From an uncultured Clostridia bacterium (GTDB taxonomy: Bacteria > Bacillota > Clostridia > Christensenellales > Aristaeellaceae), in NCBI GenBank assembly GCA_934643825.1, contig CAKUCW010000060.1, positions 1 through 6,440 of the forward strand: DNA of 6,440 nucleotides. Direction: 5' to 3'. The notes under the pieces are model-generated. The model was not told where the DNA came from, made no database searches, and was given only the letters and a program-made list of their open reading frames with translations. A program made the position numbers and the translations under genes. Positions 1-5,616 of the stretch are shown one piece after another; the stretch's first letter is position 1, and each line of letters opens with the position of its first letter.

Positions 1-645
1 AAGGATATCGACGTGGTGATGATCGCGCCGAAGGGCCCCGGCCACACCGTCCGCAGCCAGTATCTTGAGGGCAAGGGCGTGCCTGACCTCATCGCCGTCT
101 ATCAGGATGCATCCGGCAAGGCGCAGGATTACGCGCTGGCGTATGCCGCGGGCATCGGCGGCGCACGCGCCGGCATCCTCAAGACGACGTTCCGCGAGGA
201 AACCGAGACCGACCTGTTCGGCGAGCAGTGCGTCCTCTGCGGCGGCGTGACCGCGCTGATGAAGGCGGGCTTTGACACGCTGGTTGAGGCGGGCTATCAG
301 CCGGAGAACGCATATTTCGAGTGCATCCACGAGATGAAGCTCATCGTTGACCTCATTTTCGCGCACGGCTTCGCCGGCATGCGCTATTCCATCTCCAACA
401 CCGCCGAGTACGGCGATTACGAGATCGGTCAGCGCCTGATCACCGAGGAGACCAAGAAGGAAATGAAGAAGGTGCTGACCGAGATTCAGGACGGCACGTT
501 TGCCCGCAACTGGCTGCTGGAAAACCAGAGCGGCTGTGTCCACTTCCTCGCCAAGCGCCGCATCGAGGCGGGCAGCCAGCTGGAGGAAGTCGGCAAGGAT
601 CTGCGCAGCAAGATGAGCTGGGGCACGAAGGTGGAGGAGCTGTAA
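1..645 (+). CDS. ilvC: Ketol-acid reductoisomerase, C-terminal part (5' end outside window)
   Basis: Acetohydroxyacid isomeroreductase converts 2-acetolactate or 2-aceto-2-hydroxybutyrate to the dihydroxy acids of valine/leucine and isoleucine synthesis, using NAD(P)H and Mg2+. The frame is open from base 1 and gives 214 residues up to TAA at 643-645. The family's short class I form is about 330 residues, so most of the N-terminal Rossmann domain is missing here. What remains begins at the end of that domain (VVMIAPKGPGHTVR) and contains the whole helical knotted domain. The expected Mg2+/substrate acidic residues are visible: Asp (211-213) and Glu (223-225) in ETDLFGEQ, and two Glu (319-321 and 331-333) in ECIHEMK. 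The C-terminus is normal for the family. ilvD begins one base after the stop, so the two are cotranscribed. The identification is secure, but the cofactor preference cannot be read because the beta-alpha-beta loop is off the window. Confidence 0.97.
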   Translation, partial: KDIDVVMIAPKGPGHTVRSQYLEGKGVPDLIAVYQDASGKAQDYALAYAAGIGGARAGILKTTFREETETDLFGEQCVLCGGVTALMKAGFDTLVEAGYQPENAYFECIHEMKLIVDLIFAHGFAGMRYSISNTAEYGDYEIGQRLITEETKKEMKKVLTEIQDGTFARNWLLENQSGCVHFLAKRRIEAGSQLEEVGKDLRSKMSWGTKVEEL

Positions 646-646
646 G

Positions 647-2314
647 ATGGCAGTCAGTGATCGCGTAAAGTCCGGCCCGGAGAAAGCGCCGCACCGGTCT
701 CTTTGGAAAGCGCTGGGTTTGACTGATGAGGAGCTGAAGCTCCCGCTCATCGGCGTGGTCAGCGCAAAGTCCGAGTGCGTACCCGGACATAATCACCTGA
801 ACAATATCGCGCAGGCGGTCAAGGACGGCATCCGTCTGGCGGGCGGCGTGCCGGTGGAATTCCCGGCGATCGGCGTCTGCGACGGCATTGCGATGGGTCA
901 TGTCGGCATGAAGTATTCGCTCGCTTCCCGTGAGCTGATTGCCGACAGCTGCGAATCCATGGCGATTGCGCATGGCTTTGACGGCATGGTGTTCATCCCG
1001 AACTGCGACAAGATCGTTCCGGGCATGCTGATGGCGGCGCGTCGCCTGAATCTGCCCGCGATGGTCATCTCCGGCGGTCCGATGCTGCCCGGACGCATGC
1101 CCGGCGGCAAGGGTGATATGGATTTGAACTCCGTGTTTGAAGCCGTCGGCGCGTATAAGGCGGGCAAGATGGACGATGCGCAGCTCAACGCCGTCGAATC
1201 CTCCGCGTGCCCGGGCTGCGGCAGCTGCTCCGGCATGTTTACCGCCAACTCCATGAACTGCATCACCGAGGTCATCGGCATGGCGCTTCCGGGCAACGGC
1301 ACGATTGCGGCTGTGGATGCGGCGCGTATTCGCCTCGCCAAAAAGACGGGCATGCGCATCGTTGAGCTGGTCAGGGAAGGGCTGACGCCGGACAAGATCA
1401 TGACCGAGTCCGCGTTCCGCAACGCGCTCTGTCTGGATATGGCGCTGGGCTGCTCCACCAACACCGTGCTGCATCTGCCGGCAATCGCCCATGAAGCGGG
1501 CATCGACTTTGACCTCAACTGGGTCAATGAAGCGAGCGCGAAGGTGCCGAACCTGTGCCACCTTGCGCCCGCCGGTCATCATCACGTCATCGACCTGCAT
1601 CTGGCGGGCGGCGTGATGGGCGTGCTCAGCGAACTGAAGGGGCGCGGACTGCTGGATGAAAACGCGCTGACCGTTTCCGGCATGACGCTGGGCGAAGAAA
1701 TCAGCCTGAGCGGAAATTACAACCACGAGGTCATCCGTCCCTTTGACGAGCCGTATTCCCCGACCGGCGGACTGATGATCCTGCGCGGCAACCTCGCCCC
1801 GGACGGCGCGGTCGTCAAGCGCAGCGCGGTCGCCAAGGAAATGCTGGTGCATGAAGGCCCCGCCCGCGTCTTTAACAGCGAGGACGAAGCCATCGCCGCC
1901 ATCTATGCCAGCCAAATCAAGCCGGGCGACGTTGTGGTCATCCGCTATGAAGGCCCGAAGGGCGGACCCGGCATGCGCGAAATGCTCAGCCCGACCAGCG
2001 CCATCTGCGGCATGGGGCTGGATAAGGAGGTCGCGCTCATCACGGACGGACGCTTCTCCGGCGCGACCCGCGGCGCGGCAATCGGACATGTTTCTCCGGA
2101 AGGCGCGAGCGGCGGCATGATCGGCATCATCGAGGAGGGCGACATCATCTCCATCGATATTCCTGCCGGCAAGCTGGAATTGAAGGTGGACGAGGAGACC
2201 CTTGCCAAGCGCCGCGAAGCATGGGTCTGCCCGCCGCCGAACGTTACGAAGGGCTATCTGGCGCGTTATGCGAAGCTGGTTTCCAGCGCGAACAAGGGCG
2301 CCGTGGTCGAATAA
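647..2314 (+). CDS. ilvD: Dihydroxy-acid dehydratase
   Basis: IlvD dehydrates 2,3-dihydroxy-isovalerate and 2,3-dihydroxy-3-methylvalerate to the 2-keto acids, the third common step of branched-chain amino acid synthesis, using an iron-sulfur cluster and Mg2+. The 555 residues are full length for the family. Visible motifs are CDGIAMGH (residues 78-85), NCDK (119-122, with the Mg-binding Asp and the lysine carbamylated in structures of relatives), the signature CPGCGSCSGMFTANSMN (188-204) and ITDGRFSG (465-472), whose Ser471 aligns with the catalytic base of relatives. Likely cluster ligands are Cys120 and Cys194. The site that is a third Cys (PCH) in some [2Fe-2S] relatives reads PGH (46-48) here, as in the E. 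coli enzyme. The start is supported by GGAGG at 633-637, nine bases upstream, inside ilvC. It follows ilvC after one base and is followed by a strong hairpin terminator, so it is probably the last gene of an ilv operon. Confidence 0.98.
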   Translation: MAVSDRVKSGPEKAPHRSLWKALGLTDEELKLPLIGVVSAKSECVPGHNHLNNIAQAVKDGIRLAGGVPVEFPAIGVCDGIAMGHVGMKYSLASRELIADSCESMAIAHGFDGMVFIPNCDKIVPGMLMAARRLNLPAMVISGGPMLPGRMPGGKGDMDLNSVFEAVGAYKAGKMDDAQLNAVESSACPGCGSCSGMFTANSMNCITEVIGMALPGNGTIAAVDAARIRLAKKTGMRIVELVREGLTPDKIMTESAFRNALCLDMALGCSTNTVLHLPAIAHEAGIDFDLNWVNEASAKVPNLCHLAPAGHHHVIDLHLAGGVMGVLSELKGRGLLDENALTVSGMTLGEEISLSGNYNHEVIRPFDEPYSPTGGLMILRGNLAPDGAVVKRSAVAKEMLVHEGPARVFNSEDEAIAAIYASQIKPGDVVVIRYEGPKGGPGMREMLSPTSAICGMGLDKEVALITDGRFSGATRGAAIGHVSPEGASGGMIGIIEEGDIISIDIPAGKLELKVDEETLAKRREAWVCPPPNVTKGYLARYAKLVSSANKGAVVE

Positions 2315-2342
2315 ACCGCGAAAGCGACAATAATCAGCAGAT

Positions 2343-2381
2343 GAAGCCTCTCTTCCCCCAAACGGGAAGGGAGGCTTCTTT
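2343..2381 (+). terminator. Intrinsic terminator after ilvD
   Basis: A 15-bp stem pairs 2343-2357 with 2364-2378 around a 6-base loop. The only non-Watson-Crick pair is one T-G. The stem is GC-rich and the loop-proximal end is CCC/GGG. It begins 28 bases after the ilvD stop. The following T-run is short (TTT at 2379-2381, then TGCTG), so release may be less sharp than at a classic terminator. Its position fits the end of the ilv operon. Confidence 0.8.
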
Positions 2382-2395
2382 GCTGAAAATAAGGC

Positions 2396-2445
2396 GGGAG
2401 AGAGAAGGGTTTGTGCCAAAAAGAAGGATAACCCTTTTTTCTCCC
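2396..2445 (+). terminator. Second long hairpin, possible back-up terminator
   Basis: Bases 2396-2411 pair with 2430-2445 over 16 consecutive positions (two G-T wobbles at 2402/2439 and 2404/2437), leaving an 18-base loop. The inner part is AAGGGTT/AACCCTT, and the 3' arm carries a run of six T (2435-2440). If only the inner 7 bp form first, the remaining Ts act as a U-tract, which is the arrangement of an intrinsic terminator. The structure is clear in the sequence, but its role is inferred. It ends exactly where the next promoter's -35 element begins. Confidence 0.45.
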
Positions 2446-2474
2446 TTGCCCTTTTCCTGCTCCGGTGTTATACT
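2446..2474 (+). promoter_or_regulatory. Sigma-A type promoter with extended -10, for mrnC operon
   Basis: The -35 element is TTGCCC (2446-2451, four of six consensus bases) and the -10 is TATACT (2469-2474), with a 17-base spacer. TG at 2466-2467 makes an extended -10. Transcription would start near 2481, giving a leader of about 50 bases before the preferred mrnC start. It lies directly downstream of two terminator-like hairpins, as expected for the start of a new transcription unit. Confidence 0.7.
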
Positions 2475-2516
2475 GTACACTGAAAAAATGGTGGACTACG
2501 CCATTTGCGAAACGAT

Positions 2517-2524
2517 AAAGGAAG
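2517..2524 (+). promoter_or_regulatory. Ribosome binding site deciding the TTG start of mrnC
   Basis: AAAGGAAG lies seven bases before TTG 2532-2534. The alternative in-frame TTG at 2505 has only a weak GTGGA (2491-2495) before it. No in-frame ATG occurs before the conserved Mini-III region. This site therefore favours translation from 2532. Confidence 0.65.
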
Positions 2525-2531
2525 TGCGCTT

Positions 2532-2972
2532 TTGCAAGGCGATGAAATCAAGGCGGTGCAGTCCGCTTTTTCCCTGCCCGATCCGCGGGAATTGAATCCG
2601 CTCCAGATGGCGTATCTGGGCGATACGCTGCATGATTTGTACGTGCGCGGCATGCTTGTTTCCAGAAAGATGAGCGTCGGCGCGATGCATAAGCAGGCGG
2701 TCAGGATGGTCAGCGCGGCAGCGCAGGCGCGTATGCTGGAGGCGATTGAGCCGGAGCTGACCGAACAGGAAGCCGACATCACCCGCCGCGGACGCAACGC
2801 GCAGGCGAAACACGCCGCGCCCAAGCACGCGGATCCGGCGGATTACGCGCATGCGACCGGATTGGAAGCCCTCTGGGGTTATCTGTATGTGACGAAGCAG
2901 ACGGACAGGCTGGATACGCTCATCCGGCTTGCCATCCTGCGTACGGAGGATATATGGCACAAGCAAAGCTAA
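2532..2972 (+). CDS. mrnC: Mini-ribonuclease 3 (Mini-III), 23S rRNA maturation
   Basis: Mini-III is an RNase III-like endonuclease without the double-stranded RNA-binding domain. In Bacillus subtilis it trims the 5' and 3' ends of 23S rRNA precursor in assembling 50S subunits. With the TTG start at 2532 the protein has 146 residues, close to the usual 130-145. The catalytic acids of the family are visible: Asp31 in AYLGDT (the equivalent of YIGDA in B. subtilis) and Glu112 in GLEALWGYLY. The conserved block RRGRNAQAKHAAPKH also matches the family. The whole chain is one RNase III fold, with no second domain. A longer version from TTG 2505 would add nine unconserved residues. The gene opens the mrnC-thyX unit behind its own promoter and its last 19 bases overlap thyX. 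In many Bacillota the preceding gene is cysS; here it is ilvD. Confidence 0.93.
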   Translation: MQGDEIKAVQSAFSLPDPRELNPLQMAYLGDTLHDLYVRGMLVSRKMSVGAMHKQAVRMVSAAAQARMLEAIEPELTEQEADITRRGRNAQAKHAAPKHADPADYAHATGLEALWGYLYVTKQTDRLDTLIRLAILRTEDIWHKQS

Positions 2973-3676
2973 AGGTCGTGCTGCTTCGCGCAACGCCCGA
3001 TCCGGATGAGCTGGTTGCGCTGGGTGCGCGGCTATGCTACGCGCAGGCGGATATCGATGCGCTGAAGGAGAAGGTTGAAAGCGCCGATCAGCGGGCGTTT
3101 GTTGAGCGCGTGATGCAGCGCGGACATCTGTCCGTAACGGAACACGCGGCGTTCACCTTTGCGGTCGAGGGCGTGAGCCGAGCCCTGCTGGCTCAGCTGA
3201 CGCGCCATCGCATCGCGTCGTTTTCGGTGCAGAGCCAGCGCTATGTTTCCATGGCGAAGGGCTTTGACTACGTCATTCCCCCGGCAATCGAAGCGCTGGG
3301 CGAGAGCGAAAAGCAGGAATTTATCCGCCAGATGGACACCATTCATGAATGGTATTGCCAGTGGCAGGAAAAACTGGGCGGGGCGAAGGAAAGCGCCAAC
3401 GAGGATGCGCGTTTTGTTCTGCCCAACGCCGCATCGACGCGCCTGCTGGTGACAATGAACGCACGCGAGCTGATGCACTTCTTCTCGCTGCGCTGCTGCA
3501 ACCGCGCACAGTGGGAGATTCGCGAAATGGCGTGGCAGATGCTGACCCTGTGCAAGCAGGCGGCGCCGGCGCTGTTTGAACACGCGGGTCCGGCGTGCGT
3601 ATCCGGCGCCTGTCCGGAAGGAAAGAACACCTGCGGCAAAATGGCGGAAGTACGCGAGAAGGCAAAGAGCCTGTAA
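2954..3676 (+). CDS. thyX: Flavin-dependent thymidylate synthase
   Basis: ThyX makes dTMP from dUMP with methylene-tetrahydrofolate as carbon donor and NAD(P)H through FAD, and is unrelated to the classical ThyA. The 240-residue protein carries the ThyX signature RHRx7S at residues 84-94, followed by QRY (95-97). Other conserved pieces are GHLSVTEHAAF (57-67), EDARFVLP (150-157) and NARELMHFFSLR (169-180), which hold arginines used for dUMP binding in family structures. The tail has a cysteine cluster (Cys215, Cys220, Cys227: CVSGACPEGKNTC) that I recall from clostridial ThyX proteins. The start is set by GGAGG at 2945-2949, only four bases before ATG, within mrnC. The ORFs overlap by 19 bases, so translation is probably coupled. 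Its place between mrnC and rlmB puts nucleotide synthesis in a translation operon. Confidence 0.96.
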   Translation: MAQAKLKVVLLRATPDPDELVALGARLCYAQADIDALKEKVESADQRAFVERVMQRGHLSVTEHAAFTFAVEGVSRALLAQLTRHRIASFSVQSQRYVSMAKGFDYVIPPAIEALGESEKQEFIRQMDTIHEWYCQWQEKLGGAKESANEDARFVLPNAASTRLLVTMNARELMHFFSLRCCNRAQWEIREMAWQMLTLCKQAAPALFEHAGPACVSGACPEGKNTCGKMAEVREKAKSL

Positions 3677-3687
3677 AACCCCGTCAC

Positions 3688-3734
3688 CCGGCGCAAAGCC
3701 GGATGCATAAACGATAAAATCACGCGGATTTTTT
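3688..3734 (+). terminator. Possible weak terminator or attenuator between thyX and rlmB
   Basis: The 143 bases between thyX and rlmB contain a hairpin CCGGC (3688-3692)/GCCGG (3698-3702) with loop GCAAA. A second, AT-rich stem follows (3716-3721 with 3727-3732), merging into a run of six T (3729-3734). GCCGGA (3698-3703) can instead pair with TCCGGC (3734-3739), which would exclude the first hairpin. This could be a leaky terminator or an attenuator-like switch before rlmB. No T-run follows the GC-rich hairpin directly, and no convincing promoter is visible in this gap. Confidence 0.3.
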
Positions 3735-3804
3735 CCGGCGCTGTTCGTTCATGAAGGCGCGGGAAATCCTCCGCGTCACAAAATACCCTTTGAACCAGTT
3801 AGTG

Positions 3805-3811
3805 AGGAAGG
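3805..3811 (+). promoter_or_regulatory. Ribosome binding site deciding the rlmB start
   Basis: AGGAAGG ends eight bases before ATG 3820. An in-frame ATG at 3751 has no purine-rich site ahead of it (CTGTTCGTTC) and would add 23 residues of unremarkable sequence, so 3820 is the better start. Confidence 0.8.
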
Positions 3812-3819
3812 AAATCACA

Positions 3820-5091
3820 ATGGCTTATTACGATCAGTTTACCAAGAAACCGCGCAGCCCGCGTGACGACTGGCGCGATGACGAAGAAACCATGCGTCCG
3901 GAGCGCGACGGCGAACAGAATCGCCGTCCCTATGGAAACCGCCCGAATGGCGGCGAGCGCCGTCCTTACGGTGACCGTCCGAATGGCGGCGAGCGCCGTC
4001 CGTATGGCGACCGCCCGAATAATGGTGAGCGCCGCCCGTACGGCGACCGCCCGAATGGCGGAGAGCGCCGTCCGTATGGTGACCGTCCGAATAGCGGCGA
4101 ACGCCGTCCGTATGGCGACCGTCCGAATGCCGGTGAGCGCCGTCCGTATGGCGACCGTCCGAATGGTGGCGAGCGCCGTCCGTATGGCGACCGCCCGATG
4201 AGTGACCGCCGTCCGTATGGCGACCGTCCGAATGCCGGTGAGCGCCGTCCTTACGGCGACCGTCCGAATGCCGGTGAGCGCCGTCCTTACGGCGACCGCC
4301 CGATGAACGACCGTCGTCCCCCGATGCCGCGTCCTGCCATGACGCCGCCGCCCGCGCAGGAAGAGGAGATGCAGAGCAATCTGCTCGTGGGTCGCAACCC
4401 CATCCGCGAAGCGCTCAAGGCGGGACGCGATATGGAGAAGCTGCTCGTTGCGAAGGGCGAATTGATCGGCTCGGCGCGTGAAATCGTTGCGATGGCGCGT
4501 GAGCAGAAGGTCATCGTTCAGGAAGTGGATCGTGCGCATCTGGATGCGATGGCGCCGGGTCATCAGGGCTTGATCGCGGTCGTTTCCGCTTACGCGTATA
4601 AGACGGTGGACGACATGCTGGCGCTGGCGAAGGAGCGCGGCGAGGAGCCGTTCCTCGTCATTCTCGACGGCGTGACCGATCCGCATAACCTCGGCGCCAT
4701 CATCCGCAGCGCGGAGTGTGCGGGTGCGCACGGCGTCATCATTCCGGAGCGCCGCGCAGTGGGTCTGACCCCGGCGGCGGTCAAGGCGAGCGCGGGCGCG
4801 GTGGAGTATCTGCCGGTTGCACGCGAGGTCAACCTGACCCGCACCATCGAGCGCCTCAAGAAAGAGGGCATCTGGATCTACGGCACGGCGATGAACGGAG
4901 AGGATTACCGCAAGGTCGATTATTCCGGCGCGAAGGCGCTGGTCATCGGCTCGGAAGGCGAGGGCATGAGCCGTCTGGTCAGCGAGAGCTGCGATAAGGT
5001 CGTGACCCTGCCGATGAAGGGCAAGATTGAATCCCTGAATGCATCTGTGGCGGCGGGTATCCTGCTCTACGCGATGATGGACGCAAAGTAA
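3820..5091 (+). CDS. rlmB: 23S rRNA 2'-O-ribose methyltransferase (TrmH/SpoU family) with repetitive N-terminal extension
   Basis: SpoU-family SAM-dependent methyltransferase; in E. coli RlmB methylates Gm2251 in the P-loop of 23S rRNA. The 423-residue protein has three parts. Residues 1-34 are a charged leader. Residues 35-164 are 11 tandem RRPYGDRPNxGE units, then a proline-rich linker to about 184. The enzyme follows: the substrate-binding domain starts at NLLVGRNPIREAL (about 187-199), and the knotted methyltransferase carries motif 1 DPHNLGAIIRS (287-297), motif 2 GSEGEGMSRL (377-386) and motif 3 SLNASVAAG (405-413). E. coli RlmB is about 240 residues, so the catalytic part is complete and the first ~185 residues are extra. 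The start is set by AGGAAGG at 3805-3811. yacP begins one base after the stop. The exact target nucleotide is inferred from homology. The extension's role is unknown; its arginine content and predicted disorder suggest RNA binding. Confidence 0.93.
   Translation: MAYYDQFTKKPRSPRDDWRDDEETMRPERDGEQNRRPYGNRPNGGERRPYGDRPNGGERRPYGDRPNNGERRPYGDRPNGGERRPYGDRPNSGERRPYGDRPNAGERRPYGDRPNGGERRPYGDRPMSDRRPYGDRPNAGERRPYGDRPNAGERRPYGDRPMNDRRPPMPRPAMTPPPAQEEEMQSNLLVGRNPIREALKAGRDMEKLLVAKGELIGSAREIVAMAREQKVIVQEVDRAHLDAMAPGHQGLIAVVSAYAYKTVDDMLALAKERGEEPFLVILDGVTDPHNLGAIIRSAECAGAHGVIIPERRAVGLTPAAVKASAGAVEYLPVAREVNLTRTIERLKKEGIWIYGTAMNGEDYRKVDYSGAKALVIGSEGEGMSRLVSESCDKVVTLPMKGKIESLNASVAAGILLYAMMDAK
3922..4311 (+). 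repeat. Tandem array of 11 coding repeats (36 bp, two units of 33 bp) inside rlmB
   Basis: Nine 36-bp and two 33-bp units are perfectly in frame. Units start at 3922, 3958, 3994, 4030, 4066, 4102, 4138, 4174, 4207, 4243 and 4279. The protein consensus is RRPYGDRPNxGE, where x is G, N, S or A. Units 8 and 11 are shortened and read RRPYGDRPMSD and RRPYGDRPMND. Most base differences between units are synonymous third-position changes. Units 6 and 9 are identical over 36 bases. There are no spacers. Confidence 0.98.
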
Positions 5092-5092
5092 G

Positions 5093-5602
5093 ATGAAACC
5101 GCTTCTGCTGGTGGATGGTTACAATGTCATCGGCGCGTGGAATGTGCCGCGTGAAGAGCATTTGACCATTCAGGAAGCCCGGGAACGGCTGATCCATCTC
5201 ATTGCCGACTATGCGGGATATTCCGGTGAAGAGGTAATCGTCGTCTTTGACGGACACTACACCGACCGCCCCATGCACTCCAAGACGATGATGCACGGCG
5301 TGGAGGTCGTCTTCACCAAACACGGCGAAAGCGCCGATAACTACATCGAAGCAGCCTGCGATGCCGCGCCCAGATGGCGGCGCGTGCGCGTGGCGACCAG
5401 CGACGCCGTTGAGCAGACGGTGACGCTCGGGCGCGGCGCGGAACGCATCTCCTCCAGAGAATTCCTGATGGAGATATCGCAGGTCAGGCAGACCGGACGG
5501 GTGCGCATGCGCGAGGAAAGCGTCTCACGCGGCGACATCTTTTCCCGGCTGCCACCCCATCAGCGCGAAATCTTTGAACGCATGCGCCGGGGTAAAGAAT
5601 GA
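5093..5602 (+). CDS. rae1: NYN-domain ribosome-associated endoribonuclease Rae1 (YacP)
   Basis: Rae1/YacP is a PIN-like NYN-domain endonuclease. In Bacillus subtilis it enters the ribosomal A site and cleaves certain mRNAs during translation. The 169-residue protein matches in length and along most of its sequence. The NYN fold's acidic and polar residues are present: Asp8 and Asn11 in LLVDGYNVIGAW, Asp53 in VIVVFDGH, Asp82 in GESADNYIE, and Ser103-Asp104 in VATSDAVEQ. The C-terminal part (from about 120) is arginine-rich and ends RMRRGKE. There is no signal peptide or membrane segment. It starts one base after the rlmB stop with no good ribosome binding site of its own, so translation is probably coupled to rlmB. 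Its stop lies 14 bases before the sigH start. Family membership is firm; ribosome-dependent cleavage is inferred from the B. subtilis protein. Confidence 0.92.
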   Translation: MKPLLLVDGYNVIGAWNVPREEHLTIQEARERLIHLIADYAGYSGEEVIVVFDGHYTDRPMHSKTMMHGVEVVFTKHGESADNYIEAACDAAPRWRRVRVATSDAVEQTVTLGRGAERISSREFLMEISQVRQTGRVRMREESVSRGDIFSRLPPHQREIFERMRRGKE

Positions 5603-5604
5603 GC

Positions 5605-5611
5605 GGGGAGG
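5605..5611 (+). promoter_or_regulatory. Ribosome binding site deciding the sigH start
   Basis: GGGGAGG is a very strong site five bases before ATG 5617. The upstream ATG at 5599 overlaps the yacP stop and would place this site inside the coding sequence, so 5617 is preferred. The longer form would add only six residues (MSGEVA). Confidence 0.75.
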
Positions 5612-5616
5612 TTGCC

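Noticed and set aside
440..2419. 659-residue open frame on the - strand opposite ilvD
   Set aside because: It is antisense to a full-length, motif-complete ilvD. Its composition (rich in Arg, Ala, His, Asp) is what GC-rich codon bias produces in the opposite strand, and no family is recognised in it.
2488..2595. 35-codon open frame (ATG 2488) in the mrnC leader, as a regulatory leader peptide
   Set aside because: It has no ribosome binding site before the ATG, overlaps mrnC in another frame, and shows no run of regulatory codons.
3751..3819. Longer RlmB starting at ATG 3751
   Set aside because: There is no ribosome binding site before it, while AGGAAGG is well placed before ATG 3820. The added 23 residues would also cover the CGCGG/CCGCG hairpin.
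3863..4201. 112-residue + strand frame of TVRMA-like repeats
   Set aside because: It is an out-of-frame reading of the same repeats, inside rlmB.
3922..4311. CRISPR-like array (36-bp repeats)
   Set aside because: The repeats are contiguous with no spacers, they keep the reading frame of rlmB, and there are no cas genes.
3799..4731. 310-residue - strand frame with RTVAIRTAL-type repeats
   Set aside because: It is the complement of the rlmB repeat array: a 36-bp periodic sequence with no stops in one frame gives long open frames in others. It has no plausible start or neighbours.
4979..5323. - strand open frame of 114 codons across the rlmB-yacP junction
   Set aside because: It is antisense to two confidently identified genes and shows no recognisable motif or ribosome binding site.
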